Source: a bacterium (GTDB lineage Bacteria > Bacillota > Bacilli > Lactobacillales > Streptococcaceae). Taken from it: a DNA stretch of 64,000 nt. This document shows positions 37,645 to 48,209 of this stretch, one piece after another. Numbering within the stretch: position 1 is the stretch's first letter; each line of letters starts with the position of its first letter. The stretch covers positions 62,001 through 126,000 of the forward strand of contig CAJNBW010000003.1 in the NCBI GenBank assembly GCA_905221105.1. Reading direction: 5' to 3'. The notes below the pieces were generated by a model. That model was given only the letters and a program-made list of their open reading frames with translations. It did not search any database and was not told the DNA's origin. Made by a program: the position numbers and the translations under genes.

Positions 37645-38676
37645 TTATTTTGTCAAGGTAGCATAAATCTCTTCTACCAAAGCCTCTGTATTTTCCCAAC
37701 CTAGGCAAGGGTCAGTAATAGAGCAACCAAAGACCTCTGGTTGGTTTTGACGACCATCTGCTAGGTAGGATTCAATCATAAAGCCTCGAACCGTCTTTTT
37801 AATCTTCTCATTCCAATCACGATTTTGCAAGGTCTGGCGAACAATTCGAATCTGCTCCATATATTGCTTGCCTGAGTTATCATGGTTGGTATCGATGAGA
37901 ATAAAAGGATTTTCAAGTCCCATTGTCTCATAACGTTCAATGGCATTTAGCAAGGTTTCATAGTAAAAGTTAGGCTCATTTTTCCCATATTCATTGACTG
38001 CACCACGAAGAATGACGTGAGCCAAGGGATTTCCCGAAGTCTCAACTTCTTGACCATGGAAGAGGAAGGTCTGTTTGTTTTGAGCGGCATAGATGCCATT
38101 AAACATAACACCAAGATTTCCTGAGGTTGGATTTTTCATCCCCACTGGTGCATCAATTCCTGAAGCCACAAAACGGTGCTCTTGGTCTTCCACAGAACGA
38201 GCCCCAACAGCATGGTAGCTGACCAAATCATCTACCAAGACCAGATTTGACGGATAAAGCATCTCATCTGCTGTTGTCAAACCAGTCTCTGTAATCACGC
38301 GGTAGTGCAACTGGCGCACAGCCTGCAAACCGTTAATCAGGCTTGGAGCCTTAGAAGTATCTGGCTGGTGAACCAAACCTTTATAGCCGTCTCCGTTGGT
38401 GCGAGGTTTAGCAGTATAAACACGCATGACCATGAAAATCTTGTCCGCCACCTTCTTTTGCAAGGCTGATAAACGGCGCGCATATTCCAAGACAGCCTCT
38501 TCATTGTCAGAAGAGCAAGGACCAATCACCAAAAGGATACGGTCATCTTCTCCTGAAATAATGTCTGCCAATTCTCTATCACGACGCTCCTTGAGGCGCA
38601 AGGCTTCCGCAGACAATTGGGTTTCTGCCTTGATTGCTTCAATATCGATTTCTTGACCTTTTTCAATAAATGCCAT
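37645..38676 (-). CDS. DAHP synthase (3-deoxy-7-phosphoheptulonate synthase), copy 2
   Basis: First step of the shikimate pathway: PEP plus erythrose-4-P to DAHP. 343 residues, AroFGH type: LLVIGPCSSDN, VYTAKPRTNGDGYKGL, GARSVEDQEHR, LIDTNHDNSGK. It is a close paralogue of the next upstream gene, with only one base between them. Paralogous pairs usually differ in feedback control by aromatic amino acids; which is which is not visible. Confidence 0.95.
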   Translation of the reverse strand: MAFIEKGQEIDIEAIKAETQLSAEALRLKERRDRELADIISGEDDRILLVIGPCSSDNEEAVLEYARRLSALQKKVADKIFMVMRVYTAKPRTNGDGYKGLVHQPDTSKAPSLINGLQAVRQLHYRVITETGLTTADEMLYPSNLVLVDDLVSYHAVGARSVEDQEHRFVASGIDAPVGMKNPTSGNLGVMFNGIYAAQNKQTFLFHGQEVETSGNPLAHVILRGAVNEYGKNEPNFYYETLLNAIERYETMGLENPFILIDTNHDNSGKQYMEQIRIVRQTLQNRDWNEKIKKTVRGFMIESYLADGRQNQPEVFGCSITDPCLGWENTEALVEEIYATLTK

Positions 38677-38677
38677 C

Positions 38678-39709
38678 TTATTCTCCTAGCGTTTGGTAGA
38701 TTTCTCTGACAAGAGTTTCCGTATTTTCCCAGCCCAGGCAAGGGTCTGTGATAGACTTGCCAAATACTTCCGGTTCGTTTTGACGGCCGTCTTCTAGATA
38801 AGACTCAATCATAAAGCCACGAACGTACTGCTTGATTTTTTCATTCCAATCACGGTTAATCAAGGTCTGGCGGACAATTCGAATTTGGTCCATATATTGC
38901 TTACCAGAATTGTCATGATTGGTATCGACGATGATAAAGGGATTTTCCAAGCCCATCTTCTCATACTGGGCAATGGTATCCATCAAATTATCATAGTAGT
39001 AGTTAGGAATATTCTTACCATACTCATTGATCGCTCCACGAAGAATGGCATGCGAAAGCGGGTTCCCAGTTGTTTCCACTTCTTTTCCTAGGAAAAGGAA
39101 GCTTTGTTTGTTTTGAGCAGCATAAATCCCATTAAACATAACATTGAGATTTCCTGAGGTTGGATTTTTAAACCCAGTCGCAAAATCTGCCCCACTTGCC
39201 ACAAAGCGGTGTTGCTGGTCTTCAACTGAACGAGCACCAACCGCCATGTAAGAAATCAAATCATCTACAAGCGGAAGATTTTCAGGATAAAGCATTTCAT
39301 CAGCTGTTGTCATACCAGTTTCCGTGATGACACGATAGTGAAGATGGCGAACGGCTTTGATTCCGTTGATGAGGCTAGGCGCTTCTGTCGCGTTAGGCTG
39401 GTGAATCAAGCCCTTGTAGCCATCCCCGTTGGTACGAGGTTTGGCAGTATAAACACGCATAACCATAAAGATACGGTCTGCTACTTCTTCTTGCAAAGCT
39501 GCCAAACGCTTAGCGTACTCAAGGACAGCTTCTTCATTATCAGATGAGCATGGCCCGATTACCAAGAGAATCCGTTGGTCTTCTCCACGTATAATGGCTT
39601 CTAGCTCTTGATCACGCTGTGATTTTCTCTCCAAAGCTTGGCCTTCTAATTTTGATAAGGCACGAACTTCTTCAATATTAATTTTAGGACTTTTTGCTGT
39701 AAATACCAT
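38678..39709 (-). CDS. DAHP synthase, copy 1
   Basis: 343 residues, same length and motifs as its neighbour (LLVIGPCSSDN, KPRTNGDGYKGL, GARSVEDQQHR, IVDTNHDNSGK). Mismatches to the paralogue concentrate in the N-terminal 25 residues and in the 185-250 region. A long hairpin lies between secA and its RBS (AAGGAGATGAG). Confidence 0.95.
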   Translation of the reverse strand: MVFTAKSPKINIEEVRALSKLEGQALERKSQRDQELEAIIRGEDQRILLVIGPCSSDNEEAVLEYAKRLAALQEEVADRIFMVMRVYTAKPRTNGDGYKGLIHQPNATEAPSLINGIKAVRHLHYRVITETGMTTADEMLYPENLPLVDDLISYMAVGARSVEDQQHRFVASGADFATGFKNPTSGNLNVMFNGIYAAQNKQSFLFLGKEVETTGNPLSHAILRGAINEYGKNIPNYYYDNLMDTIAQYEKMGLENPFIIVDTNHDNSGKQYMDQIRIVRQTLINRDWNEKIKQYVRGFMIESYLEDGRQNEPEVFGKSITDPCLGWENTETLVREIYQTLGE

Positions 39710-39732
39710 AACTCATCTCCTTATAAATCAAA

Positions 39733-39771
39733 CGGATACCAAGTAAAAATTTACTTTTCACAAGGTATCCG
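39733..39771 (-). terminator. Hairpin between secA and the DAHP synthase genes
   Basis: CGGATACC...GGTATCCG arms enclosing an AAGTAAA/TTTACTT inner stem. The following T-run is poor (TTTGATTTAT), so it may be a weak terminator or an attenuator for the aro genes. Confidence 0.55.
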
Positions 39772-39789
39772 CCTCTAAACTATCTCATT

Positions 39790-42303
39790 TTATTGTCTTT
39801 TACCGTGACAGTTTTTAAACTTCTTACCAGAACCACATGGGCAAAGTTCATTCCGTCCAATCTGGCTCAAATCCAAATCTTCTGGCATATTTGCTTGGTG
39901 GGCAGCGATATTGCGAGTCGCTGTTGTACTGATATGGTGTTCTGCTTGTGGTCTTTCTTGTTCATGAATTTGTGCTTTCATCATCAAGCGTGTCACATCA
40001 AACTCAATCGAACCAATCATATCATTGAACATACGGAAACCTTCTGCCTGATACTCAACAACAGGATTGTTCTGAGCATAGCCACGAAGTCCAACCGCGT
40101 TACGCAATTGATCGAGGGCATCGATATGATCTGTCCACTTGTTATCTACCACTCGTAGAATCAAGACTTTTTGGAATTCTTTAACCGCTTCTTCATCGCG
40201 TAGTTTTGAAACCTGACTATCGTAAACTTGCAAGGCACGTTGGAAGAGTTCTTCCTTGATAGCCTTATCAGACAAGCCTGACAAGTCTTCGATTGAAATC
40301 GAATCTTCTGGAAGCAAGTTGTACTTAGCAAAGTTCAAAATTGCTTCTAGTTTTTCATCTTGTTTCGCACGCGCATGACCATCAACGACACGACCAATCG
40401 TGCGTTTAATCATAGCCTGAATTTCAGGTGCCAAGTCACGGTCTGCAGTGATGACGTCATAACGTTGAGCGTAGATAATCTCACGTTGTTCACGCATGAC
40501 ATCATCGTATTGAAGGACCTGTTTACGAGTATCGTAGTTATTTCCTTCGACGCGTTTTTGCGCCGCTTCAACTTGACGTGTCAACATACGAGACTCAATC
40601 GCCTCTTCAGACATATTCAAGCGTTCAAAGATCCCTTTCAAGCGTTCAGAACCAAAACGTTTCATCAAATCATCTTCAAGAGAGAGGTAGAATTGTGACT
40701 CACCTGGATCTCCTTGACGACCTGAACGTCCACGAAGCTGGTTATCGATACGACGACTTTCATGGCGTTCTGTACCAATAACACAAAGTCCACCCAATTC
40801 GCGAACCCCTTCACCAAGCTTGATGTCAGTACCACGACCGGCCATGTTGGTTGCGATAGTAACGGCACCACGTTGACCAGCATTCATGATGATTTGGGCT
40901 TCTTTATAGTGGTTTTTGGCATTCAAGACTTCGTGAGGAACGCCAGCAGCGACCAATTTCTTAGAAATGTAGTCACTAGTTTCAACCGCTACTGTACCAA
41001 CCAAGACAGGCTGACCTTTTTGGTAACGAGCCTTAACGTCTTCGACAACCGCCTTAAACTTAGCTTCAATGCTAGCATAAAGAAGGTCTGAGTGGTCAAT
41101 ACGTTGAACAGGACGGTTTGTTGGGATTGGAATAACACGAATGTTGTAAATTTCACGGAATTCTTCTTCCTCAGTCTTACCTGTTCCCGTCATACCAGAC
41201 AATTTCTTGTACATACGGAAGAGGTTTTGGTAAGTGATTGAGGCAGATGTCTTGGTTTCATCCTGGATTGGCACACCTTCTTTGGCTTCAATAGCTTGGT
41301 GCAATCCATCAGAATAACGACGACCTTCCATAGTACGACCTGTAAATTGGTCGACAATCAAGATTTCTTGTTCTTCGCTGACCACATAGTCAATATCGAG
41401 AAGCATGATGTAGTTGGCACGAAGGGCATTATCGATAAAGTGAGTCAAAGCCACGTTTTCGATATCATAGAGGTTTTCAAGCTTGAAGTAGCTTTCAGCC
41501 TTGTCAATACCTGAATCAGACAAACCAATAGTCTTAGACTGCACATCGATGATGTAGTCGTCTTTGTCCAAGGATTTTACATAGTGGTCTGCCATGTGGT
41601 ACAACTGGCTTGTTTCAACCGCGTTAGCACCTGATACAATCAATGGTGTACGGGCTTCGTCAATCAAGATAGAGTCAACCTCATCGACCAAGGCATAGTT
41701 AAGCGGACGTTGCACCATGTTTTCAGCACGTACGACCATGTTGTCACGAAGGTAGTCAAATCCGATTTCTGAGTTGGTTGAGTAAGTGATATCACACTCA
41801 TAGGCTTCTTTTTTCTCCATTGGAGATTTAGCGGCCAAGTTAATCCCTACTGACAAACCAAGCCATGAGTACAATTCACCCATCTCAGTCGCGTCACGTT
41901 CTGACAGGTATTCATTGACCGTAACTACGTGGACCCCTTTACCTGAAAGGGCATTGAGGTATACGGGCATAGTCGCAGTCAAGGTTTTCCCTTCCCCTGT
42001 ACGCATCTCTGGAACGTCACCATGGTGAAGAACGATTCCCCCCATGACCTGAACCTTATATGGGAAGAGACCTAGGACACGTTTGGCACCCTCACGGACA
42101 ACCGCAAATGCTTCATAAAGCAGTGAATCCAGTGATTCTCCATTTTGATAACGTTCTTTAAATTCAACTGTTTTTGCTTTTAGTTGGTCATCTGTCAAAG
42201 CAGCCATTTGGTCTTCGTATTTGAAAACCTTGTCAGCCATCTTTTCCAGACGACGGATTTCTCCTTTATCATTTTCGATAATTGTTTTTAAAATATTAGC
42301 CAT
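39790..42303 (-). CDS. secA: Preprotein translocase ATPase SecA
   Basis: Motor of the general secretion pathway. 837 residues with Walker [29 protein letters not shown] (DEAD-like), preprotein cross-linking domain, [16 protein letters not shown], and the C-terminal zinc motif [14 protein letters not shown]. This is SecA1, the housekeeping form; the accessory SecA2 lacks such a tail. Confidence 0.98.
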   Translation of the reverse strand: MANILKTIIENDKGEIRRLEKMADKVFKYEDQMAALTDDQLKAKTVEFKERYQNGESLDSLLYEAFAVVREGAKRVLGLFPYKVQVMGGIVLHHGDVPEMRTGEGKTLTATMPVYLNALSGKGVHVVTVNEYLSERDATEMGELYSWLGLSVGINLAAKSPMEKKEAYECDITYSTNSEIGFDYLRDNMVVRAENMVQRPLNYALVDEVDSILIDEARTPLIVSGANAVETSQLYHMADHYVKSLDKDDYIIDVQSKTIGLSDSGIDKAESYFKLENLYDIENVALTHFIDNALRANYIMLLDIDYVVSEEQEILIVDQFTGRTMEGRRYSDGLHQAIEAKEGVPIQDETKTSASITYQNLFRMYKKLSGMTGTGKTEEEEFREIYNIRVIPIPTNRPVQRIDHSDLLYASIEAKFKAVVEDVKARYQKGQPVLVGTVAVETSDYISKKLVAAGVPHEVLNAKNHYKEAQIIMNAGQRGAVTIATNMAGRGTDIKLGEGVRELGGLCVIGTERHESRRIDNQLRGRSGRQGDPGESQFYLSLEDDLMKRFGSERLKGIFERLNMSEEAIESRMLTRQVEAAQKRVEGNNYDTRKQVLQYDDVMREQREIIYAQRYDVITADRDLAPEIQAMIKRTIGRVVDGHARAKQDEKLEAILNFAKYNLLPEDSISIEDLSGLSDKAIKEELFQRALQVYDSQVSKLRDEEAVKEFQKVLILRVVDNKWTDHIDALDQLRNAVGLRGYAQNNPVVEYQAEGFRMFNDMIGSIEFDVTRLMMKAQIHEQERPQAEHHISTTATRNIAAHQANMPEDLDLSQIGRNELCPCGSGKKFKNCHGKRQ

Positions 42304-42348
42304 GTTTTTCCTTACTTTAAATTCCGAATATTTTAGAATGTTCTTTTA

Positions 42349-42377
42349 ATTTTAGCACAATTACTGATTATTTTCAA
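42349..42377 (-). promoter_or_regulatory. secA promoter
   Basis: Minus strand TTGAAA (42377-42372), 17 bp, extended -10 TGCTAAAAT (-10 at 42354-42349). Confidence 0.7.
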
Positions 42378-42401
42378 GGAAGAATCCCCATTTTGAAAAG
42401 G

Positions 42402-42430
42402 AAAAAGAGGCTAGTTTCCAAGCTAACCTC
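42402..42430 (-). terminator. Terminator of the five-gene membrane/ABC module
   Basis: GAGGTTAG-8-CTAGCCTC (one G-T pair) followed on the minus strand by TTTTT. Confidence 0.75.
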
Positions 42431-42448
42431 TCTAACTTTTATGATGCT

Positions 42449-42739
42449 TTAATTGCCAACAAAAATCGGCAAAATCGCAAATAGGATAAATAGATTTATC
42501 CAAAGGGAAAGACAGCAGATCAGTCCAAAAACAAAGAGACTGACTTTCTTGGACAGCAAGGCCATCAAAATAGACAGAATACCAAAAACTAGCAAGACTT
42601 TCTGTATGCTGAAGAGGTCAATCTTTCCCCCCAGAATCGGACTGCCCCAAGGAAGAAAGAAGAAAGCAATCCAGATCAATAGAACTAAACCAATATAGAC
42701 CTTAGAATAGCGTGTAATAAATGATTTTAGATGTGACAT
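42449..42739 (-). CDS. Small membrane protein of the ABC module
   Basis: 96 residues with three hydrophobic segments (about 12-28, 45-62, 66-92) and a short polar N-terminus. No recognised domain. RBS AGGAGGTAGCTT. Last gene of the module, 10 bases after the ATPase gene; may be an accessory or immunity-like subunit. Function unknown. Confidence 0.75.
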   Translation of the reverse strand: MSHLKSFITRYSKVYIGLVLLIWIAFFFLPWGSPILGGKIDLFSIQKVLLVFGILSILMALLSKKVSLFVFGLICCLSLWINLFILFAILPIFVGN

Positions 42740-42749
42740 AAGCTACCTC

Positions 42750-43400
42750 CTAAGCTTGTATATCTTTTGAATACTGTATTTGCCCATTTTCGACAAATAA
42801 TACCTCTGTACAAAGATCTGAAATATCTTCCGATATGTGCGACGTCAGGATAACCAAACCATTTTCTTTTTTCAGATAAGATAAAATGACCTGTTTTGTC
42901 AACCTCACATTCTTCTCATCTAAAGCATTCATAGGTTCATCGAGAAAGAGTATAGATGGTTCGGCAATAAAGGCTTGAATCAAGGCCATTTTTTGCTTCG
43001 TTCCTAAGGATAAATGACGGTACTCAACGTCTTCAAATTCCTTTAAATCATAATATTGGATCCAATCGGCAATTCTTTTTTCAGTAATTTCAGATGAAAA
43101 ATACCTTAACAATCGCAAATTTTCTCTCAGAGATAAATGAGATAAAAACTCAACTTTTTCAATTAAAATCCCTGCATCCTGAATATAATGATTTTTTATC
43201 CCGAAGACTTTCCCGTCTTGAAGAACTTTTCCTTTATCAAGCTTAATATAACCAGCAAGTATCTTTAAAAGAACTGTCTTACCAGATCCATTATCACCTT
43301 TAAGACCGTAAATATTTCCTGATTGAAAGACCAGATTTAACTCATTTAAAATAGGTCTTTTCCCGTAATTTTTCTGTCCATTTATAATTTCAAGTCTCAT
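42750..43400 (-). CDS. ABC transporter ATP-binding protein
   Basis: 216 residues with Walker A GDNGSGKT, Walker B ILFLDEPMNAL and a switch His (LTSHISED). The signature is degenerate (LSLGTKQKM instead of LSGGQ), as in BcrA/lantibiotic-immunity-type ATPases. Its partners are probably the two membrane proteins encoded just upstream. Such modules often export or exclude antimicrobial peptides; the substrate is unknown. Confidence 0.88.
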   Translation of the reverse strand: MRLEIINGQKNYGKRPILNELNLVFQSGNIYGLKGDNGSGKTVLLKILAGYIKLDKGKVLQDGKVFGIKNHYIQDAGILIEKVEFLSHLSLRENLRLLRYFSSEITEKRIADWIQYYDLKEFEDVEYRHLSLGTKQKMALIQAFIAEPSILFLDEPMNALDEKNVRLTKQVILSYLKKENGLVILTSHISEDISDLCTEVLFVENGQIQYSKDIQA

Positions 43401-43403
43401 CGT

Positions 43404-44063
43404 TTATCCTTTCTTAAACGACTCTTCTAACCGACTAACAATCAAAAGAACTAATAGAGTTAAGAGTCCTAAATATACTATTACAATATAATCCATCATC
43501 CATTCTTGTCCCACAAATGCTAAAAAATATAGAAAAAACGAAAAGCCAGCGCCTACACTAATAAGTGCTATCAGATAAGACAGTAACAAATACAACATCA
43601 TTAACTGAGCAAGTAAAAAGAAGAGAGCAACTGTTTTAAAATGAATTCCTAGAGGAAGTAAACCAAGAAACCAGACAACTAAATCTTGAATAAAAAATTT
43701 AGAAATGACAACCAATCGTTTCCTTGTATAATCGAAAAAGGAGGTTGATTGATAGCGGATCAAGTGATGGTAATGGTCTGCCAAATCACTTTCAAACAAA
43801 ATGACTGAGAGCCATCCTAGCATGAAAAGCGAAAGGTTTAACAAGAGTTTGGGGATTTCTAAATTCGCTTCAGAATAGTCACTATAGGAAAAGATTGAAA
43901 TCAATTCCCTCTTGAAAAAGAGAAAAACATCCTGCTTTTGAACCGCTGTTGACAATAGATAGTTGGTCAAAATCATCATCAGAGCTATACGAAGTAGTAA
44001 AACGATCTTTCTCTTTAGCCAAATATTGTTAAAATTCTTAAACATTATCTTCATATTTTTCAA
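43404..44063 (-). CDS. Membrane protein, probable ABC-2-type permease subunit
   Basis: 219 residues with about six hydrophobic segments and few conserved motifs. It overlaps the preceding membrane gene by 26 bases and precedes the ATPase by 3 bases, so a permease role is likely from context alone. Confidence 0.75.
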   Translation of the reverse strand: MKNMKIMFKNFNNIWLKRKIVLLLRIALMMILTNYLLSTAVQKQDVFLFFKRELISIFSYSDYSEANLEIPKLLLNLSLFMLGWLSVILFESDLADHYHHLIRYQSTSFFDYTRKRLVVISKFFIQDLVVWFLGLLPLGIHFKTVALFFLLAQLMMLYLLLSYLIALISVGAGFSFFLYFLAFVGQEWMMDYIVIVYLGLLTLLVLLIVSRLEESFKKG

Positions 44064-44829
44064 GCACCATATAAGAGACGATGTAAAGGATGTAAGGAGT
44101 AAAGAGTTTCATCAAACTTACATCCCCATAGCTAGCTTGCATCAAACTCGTCATAGGAACCATATAGTAAGGCAAGGCACTATAGAGCAACATAGAACCA
44201 AGCCAAAGAAACATCAAATAGGCGATTGCCGAACGAGTCACATTCCCTAAATAATCAACTATTTTTAAAAAATAGACCGTATTGATGAAGATACCGATTA
44301 AAAGGACACCTATAAAAAACAGATAACTTTTTATCTCTCCATCCAAAAGCATTTGTAAACTACTTCCATCAGAAAATAGAGAATTCCATTCCAGAGGCGA
44401 AAAAGTCCCAAAGAAATAGGTTATCATTGCAATTATCAGCACAGTCACTAAATATATCATACAAGGGATACTTGCAAGTTGAAGAGTCAACTTTCTTTTT
44501 AACCGTTGATAACTCACTTCTCTTCCAATACTCAATCGTAAAACTTTATTTTTCAGCTGAATGTATTGAAAACCTAGTAAAGAAATGATAATTGGAATAA
44601 TAAATGATTGATAAAAACCTAAGTTGAACTGGAGAATACGAAAATCTAAAGCTGATTTTAATAAGTCATTTTTAATTGCTTGTCCATCGAATTGGGCTAG
44701 GTCAGGCGCATGAATATCAAAAAAGAAATAAGTCATCAAAAAATCACGATAAACCAAAGTAAGAAAAATCAATGTAAGCAAAACATAAACAAATTTATGC
44801 CTTGCCAAAGTTAAGAGAGGAATCTTCAT
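44038..44829 (-). CDS. Membrane protein, probable ABC-2-type permease subunit
   Basis: 263 residues, about six hydrophobic segments with a polar extracytoplasmic stretch (about 27-58) after the first helix, as in ABC-2 permeases. No named family recognised. RBS GGGAGGTAGCTT. Context suggests it pairs with the next membrane protein and the ATPase. Confidence 0.75.
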   Translation of the reverse strand: MKIPLLTLARHKFVYVLLTLIFLTLVYRDFLMTYFFFDIHAPDLAQFDGQAIKNDLLKSALDFRILQFNLGFYQSFIIPIIISLLGFQYIQLKNKVLRLSIGREVSYQRLKRKLTLQLASIPCMIYLVTVLIIAMITYFFGTFSPLEWNSLFSDGSSLQMLLDGEIKSYLFFIGVLLIGIFINTVYFLKIVDYLGNVTRSAIAYLMFLWLGSMLLYSALPYYMVPMTSLMQASYGDVSLMKLFTPYILYIVSYMVLEKYEDNV

Positions 44830-44858
44830 AAGCTACCTCCCATTAAAAAACATATAAA

Positions 44859-45194
44859 TCAATGCCTTCCACCCTTAGACTTTCCTAACTCCTTTCTTAG
44901 TCTAAGCATTTTTTTGAAACAGAAATAAGTTAACCAGTTCATACTAATAGCTAGCAGAATAAAAAGAAACCAAATGCCCCATAACTTGATATCTGTCAAA
45001 TTTCTCAAGACGATATTGAAAAACAGAACTGAAATAATTGTCCAAGCAAGGCTAAAAAGAGCATAGAGGGGGATGTAAAACCAGTAAAAATAGTAAAAAA
45101 TTGGGAAAAATTTACTATCTCTATTGGCCTTTTCGATCCAGCTGAAAAAGTAAAACCAGGGAAACAAGATTATCAATTTAAACAAATGTTTCAT
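44859..45194 (-). CDS. Small polytopic membrane protein, first gene of the ABC module
   Basis: 111 residues from the ATG at 45194 (MKHLFKLIILFPWFYFF); a GTG one codon upstream is possible. Three hydrophobic, aromatic-rich segments and a basic C-terminus (RLRKELGKSKGGRH). Function unknown. A cre-like site lies 18 bases upstream. Confidence 0.7.
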   Translation of the reverse strand: MKHLFKLIILFPWFYFFSWIEKANRDSKFFPIFYYFYWFYIPLYALFSLAWTIISVLFFNIVLRNLTDIKLWGIWFLFILLAISMNWLTYFCFKKMLRLRKELGKSKGGRH

Positions 45195-45211
45195 CACCAG
45201 CCCCCTCTACT

Positions 45212-45225
45212 TGATAGCGCTTTCT
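45212..45225. promoter_or_regulatory. Candidate cre (CcpA) site before the ABC module
   Basis: Minus strand AGAAAGCGCTATCA matches the cre consensus at 13 of 14 positions (first T is A). It lies between the der terminator and the module's first gene. Confidence 0.5.
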
Positions 45226-45241
45226 TTACCTTCATTCTATC

Positions 45242-45270
45242 AAAAAAATCTGGAAATGTCATTCCAGATT
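45242..45270 (-). terminator. Terminator after der
   Basis: AATCTGGAA/TTCCAGATT arms with T-run on the minus strand, 9 bases past the der stop. Confidence 0.85.
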
Positions 45271-45278
45271 CTACTTTT

Positions 45279-46589
45279 TTATTTACGTTTTCTTGCGATG
45301 AGATGAATTGGCGTTCCCTCAAATACAAAGGCCTTGCGGATTTGATTTTCCAAGAAACGCAGGTAAGAAAAGTGCATAAGTTCTTCTTCGTTGACAAAGA
45401 TGACAAAGGTTGGTGGTTTAGTTGCCACTTGGGTCGCGTAGAAAATCTTGAGACGTTTTCCTTTGTCTGTCGGTGTTGGGTTAATGGCAATAGCATCCAT
45501 AATCACATCGTTCAAGACAGCTGATGGAATACGGGTGTTTTGACTTTCGCTGATTTGCTTGATCATCTCAGGAAGTTTGTGGAGACGTTGCTTAGTCAAA
45601 GCTGATACAAAGATAATCGGTGCGTAAGGCAGGTATTGGAACTGCTCACGGATATCTTCTTCCCAGTTTTTCATGGTGTGGTTGTCTTTTTCAAGTGTAT
45701 CCCACTTGTTAACCACGATAATCATCCCTTTACCAGCTTCATGGGCAAATCCTGCGATACGCTTGTCGTATTCACGGATACCTTCTTCCGCATTGATAAC
45801 CATCAAGACCACATCTGAACGGTCAATAGCACGCATAGCGCGCATAACAGAGTATTTCTCGGTATTTTCATAAACCTTACCAGACTTACGCATACCAGCT
45901 GTATCAATCATGGTAAACTCTTGGCCATCTGTATCTGTAAAGTGGGTATCAATGGCGTCACGCGTTGTTCCAGCAACTGGACTGGCAATGACACGGTCTT
46001 CTCCCAAGATAGCGTTGATCAAGCTTGATTTTCCGACGTTAGGACGACCAATCAAGCTAAACTTAATGACATCTGGATTTTCTTCTTCGTATTCATTTGG
46101 AAGATTTTCTACAATCGCATCTAACACATCCCCTGTACCGATACCATGGACAGATGAGATAGGCAGTGGTTCACCCAAACCGAGGGCATAGAAATCATAG
46201 ATATCATTTCGCATCTCAGGGTTATCCACCTTGTTAACTGCGAGGATAACTGGTTTGTGGGTCTTATAAAGCTTACGGGCTACGTATTCGTCCGCATCGG
46301 TAATTCCTTCCTTACCAGACACGACAAAAACGATAACATCGGCTTCTTCCATGGCAATTTCTGCCTGGTGTTTGATTTGTTCCATAAAAGGAGCATCGAC
46401 ATCATCGATTCCTCCTGTATCAATCATGCTAAAAGAGCGATTGAGCCACTCACCCGTCGCATAGATACGGTCACGTGTCACTCCTTCGACATCTTCTACA
46501 ATGGAGATTCGCTCACCAGCGATCCGATTAAATAGGGTTGATTTCCCAACATTGGGACGTCCTACAATGGCAATAGTTGGTAGGGCCAT
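45279..46589 (-). CDS. der: Ribosome biogenesis GTPase Der (EngA)
   Basis: Double-GTPase needed for 50S assembly. 436 residues: first G domain ([20 protein letters not shown]), second ([26 protein letters not shown]) and a C-terminal KH-like domain. Full length and all G motifs intact. Confidence 0.98.
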
Positions 46590-46602
46590 AATTTCTCACT
46601 TT

Positions 46603-47316
46603 CTACAATAACTTCTTCTGTTCAAGATTTTTTCTAGTTGAGCTTGGTTCAGCTTGACCAAACTGTTCTGCTAGGCGTTGACTCCAGCTTGTTGTCGCAC
46701 GCGCGCCAGCATAGTCCGCCTGTACACGGTCATAAGCTTCAATCACATCAACTGTCTGTTCCTGATATTCTTCCTCAAATACCACTTGAGTCAATGGCAA
46801 GCGAGGTTTAACTTCATGTTCTTCATTTGGAAGACCCAGCGCCATCCCAAAAACAGGATAGGTGTAGTCAGGCAAGTTAAAAAGCTCTGCTACTTCTTCT
46901 GACTTGTAACGCACCAAGCCAATGATGACACCACCATAGCCCAAACTTTCAGCCGCCAGCAGGGCATTTTGTCCAGCAAGAGCTGCATCGACCGAACTAA
47001 TCAAGAGACTTTCTACACCTTGTGGTTGGAATGAGTCAGTATGAAGTCGGGCTCCCTTTTCTGCTCGGTTCAAATCTCCGACAAAGAGAAGGAAAACAGC
47101 AGACTGGCGAATAGCTTCTTGAGGCACCAATTCATACAAGGCATCCTTCTTTTCTTGACTTTGCACTACAATCACAGAGTAGGATTGGAAATTCTTCCAA
47201 GATGAAGCCATCTGAGCTGCTGTCAGGATTTCAGTCAAGTCTTCTTGAGGAAGGGCTTGCTCCTTAAATCTGCGCACTGACGTGTGAGCTTTCATCAGTT
47301 TAATCGTTTCTGTCAT
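46603..47316 (-). CDS. NfsA/FRP-type NADPH-dependent nitro/flavin reductase
   Basis: 237 residues. FMN-binding N-terminus HTSVRRFKEQALP, AAQMASSWKNFQSYSV, and LAAESLGYGGVIIGLVR, then LPDYTYPVFGMALG. The family reduces flavins, nitroaromatics or quinones. It overlaps dnaI by 4 bases and so is cotranscribed with the replication genes upstream. Confidence 0.88.
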   Translation of the reverse strand: MTETIKLMKAHTSVRRFKEQALPQEDLTEILTAAQMASSWKNFQSYSVIVVQSQEKKDALYELVPQEAIRQSAVFLLFVGDLNRAEKGARLHTDSFQPQGVESLLISSVDAALAGQNALLAAESLGYGGVIIGLVRYKSEEVAELFNLPDYTYPVFGMALGLPNEEHEVKPRLPLTQVVFEEEYQEQTVDVIEAYDRVQADYAGARATTSWSQRLAEQFGQAEPSSTRKNLEQKKLL

Positions 47317-48209
47317 CGACGGTTCACTCCTTCTAAACGAGTCTCCTCAGCCAAATAACGGATGCGTTCCATGACCCGTCTGGCTTCCCAGGTTTCGTCA
47401 TTTCCATGTTTCCCTTTAGCGAAATGCAGCTCCAATTCTTCAAAGTTGAAGTTAGATGTGAAAAAGGTCGGTAAATTTTCCTGCATCCGATATTGGAGAA
47501 TGACTTGCAAGATTTCATCCCGCACCCAAGCTGTTGATTGCTCGGCACCAATATCATCTAAAATCAGGACTTCAGAAAGCTTAATCTCATCCACCAAGGT
47601 CTTGACATTGCCATCACCAATAGCATTTTTGACATCAATGACAAAGCTAGGATAGTGGAGGAGAGTTGAGGAAACACCACGTTTTTCTGATAAATCATGA
47701 GCCAAGGCAGCCACCATGAAACTTTTACCTACACCAAAGTCTCCATATAGATAAAGACCTTTTCGAATAGCTGGATATTGCTCCACAAAGGCTAATAGCT
47801 TTTCAAAAACTGGCAAGCGCCCCAAATCATCCAAGTCAACTTGAGCCAAACTAGCTTTCTTGAGACTGACTGGCAGATTGATTAACTTGAGACGGTTCTT
47901 AATAGCCGCTTCTTTTTCCGCTGCGATTAGTTCAGGAGTTTCTTCATAAGAAACATCCGCATAACCATGATTCATAACCAAGATAGGCTTATAACCTTTG
48001 GCAATATAATCCGTATCACCACGGAGAAACTTATCACGCTCGGTGATGTATTGATTAAATTTGGAGATACTGCGATTCAATTCCTCTGGGCTGAGGTTTT
48101 CTTGCTGGATAAAGGCCGCAACATCAGGATCCTTCATGATTTTCTGGACCAAATCTTGATAGTGAAAACGGCTAGGTTGACGTTTGAGCACGTCTCCGAC
48201 ACTTTCCAT
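47313..48209 (-). CDS. dnaI: Primosomal helicase loader DnaI
   Basis: 298 residues: N-terminal helicase-binding domain and a C-terminal AAA+ ATPase (GLYLYGDFGVGKSFMVAALAHDL Walker A, VLILDDIGAEQ Walker B). Loads the replicative helicase with DnaB and DnaD. Start immediately follows the dnaB stop. Confidence 0.95.
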   Translation of the reverse strand: MESVGDVLKRQPSRFHYQDLVQKIMKDPDVAAFIQQENLSPEELNRSISKFNQYITERDKFLRGDTDYIAKGYKPILVMNHGYADVSYEETPELIAAEKEAAIKNRLKLINLPVSLKKASLAQVDLDDLGRLPVFEKLLAFVEQYPAIRKGLYLYGDFGVGKSFMVAALAHDLSEKRGVSSTLLHYPSFVIDVKNAIGDGNVKTLVDEIKLSEVLILDDIGAEQSTAWVRDEILQVILQYRMQENLPTFFTSNFNFEELELHFAKGKHGNDETWEARRVMERIRYLAEETRLEGVNRR

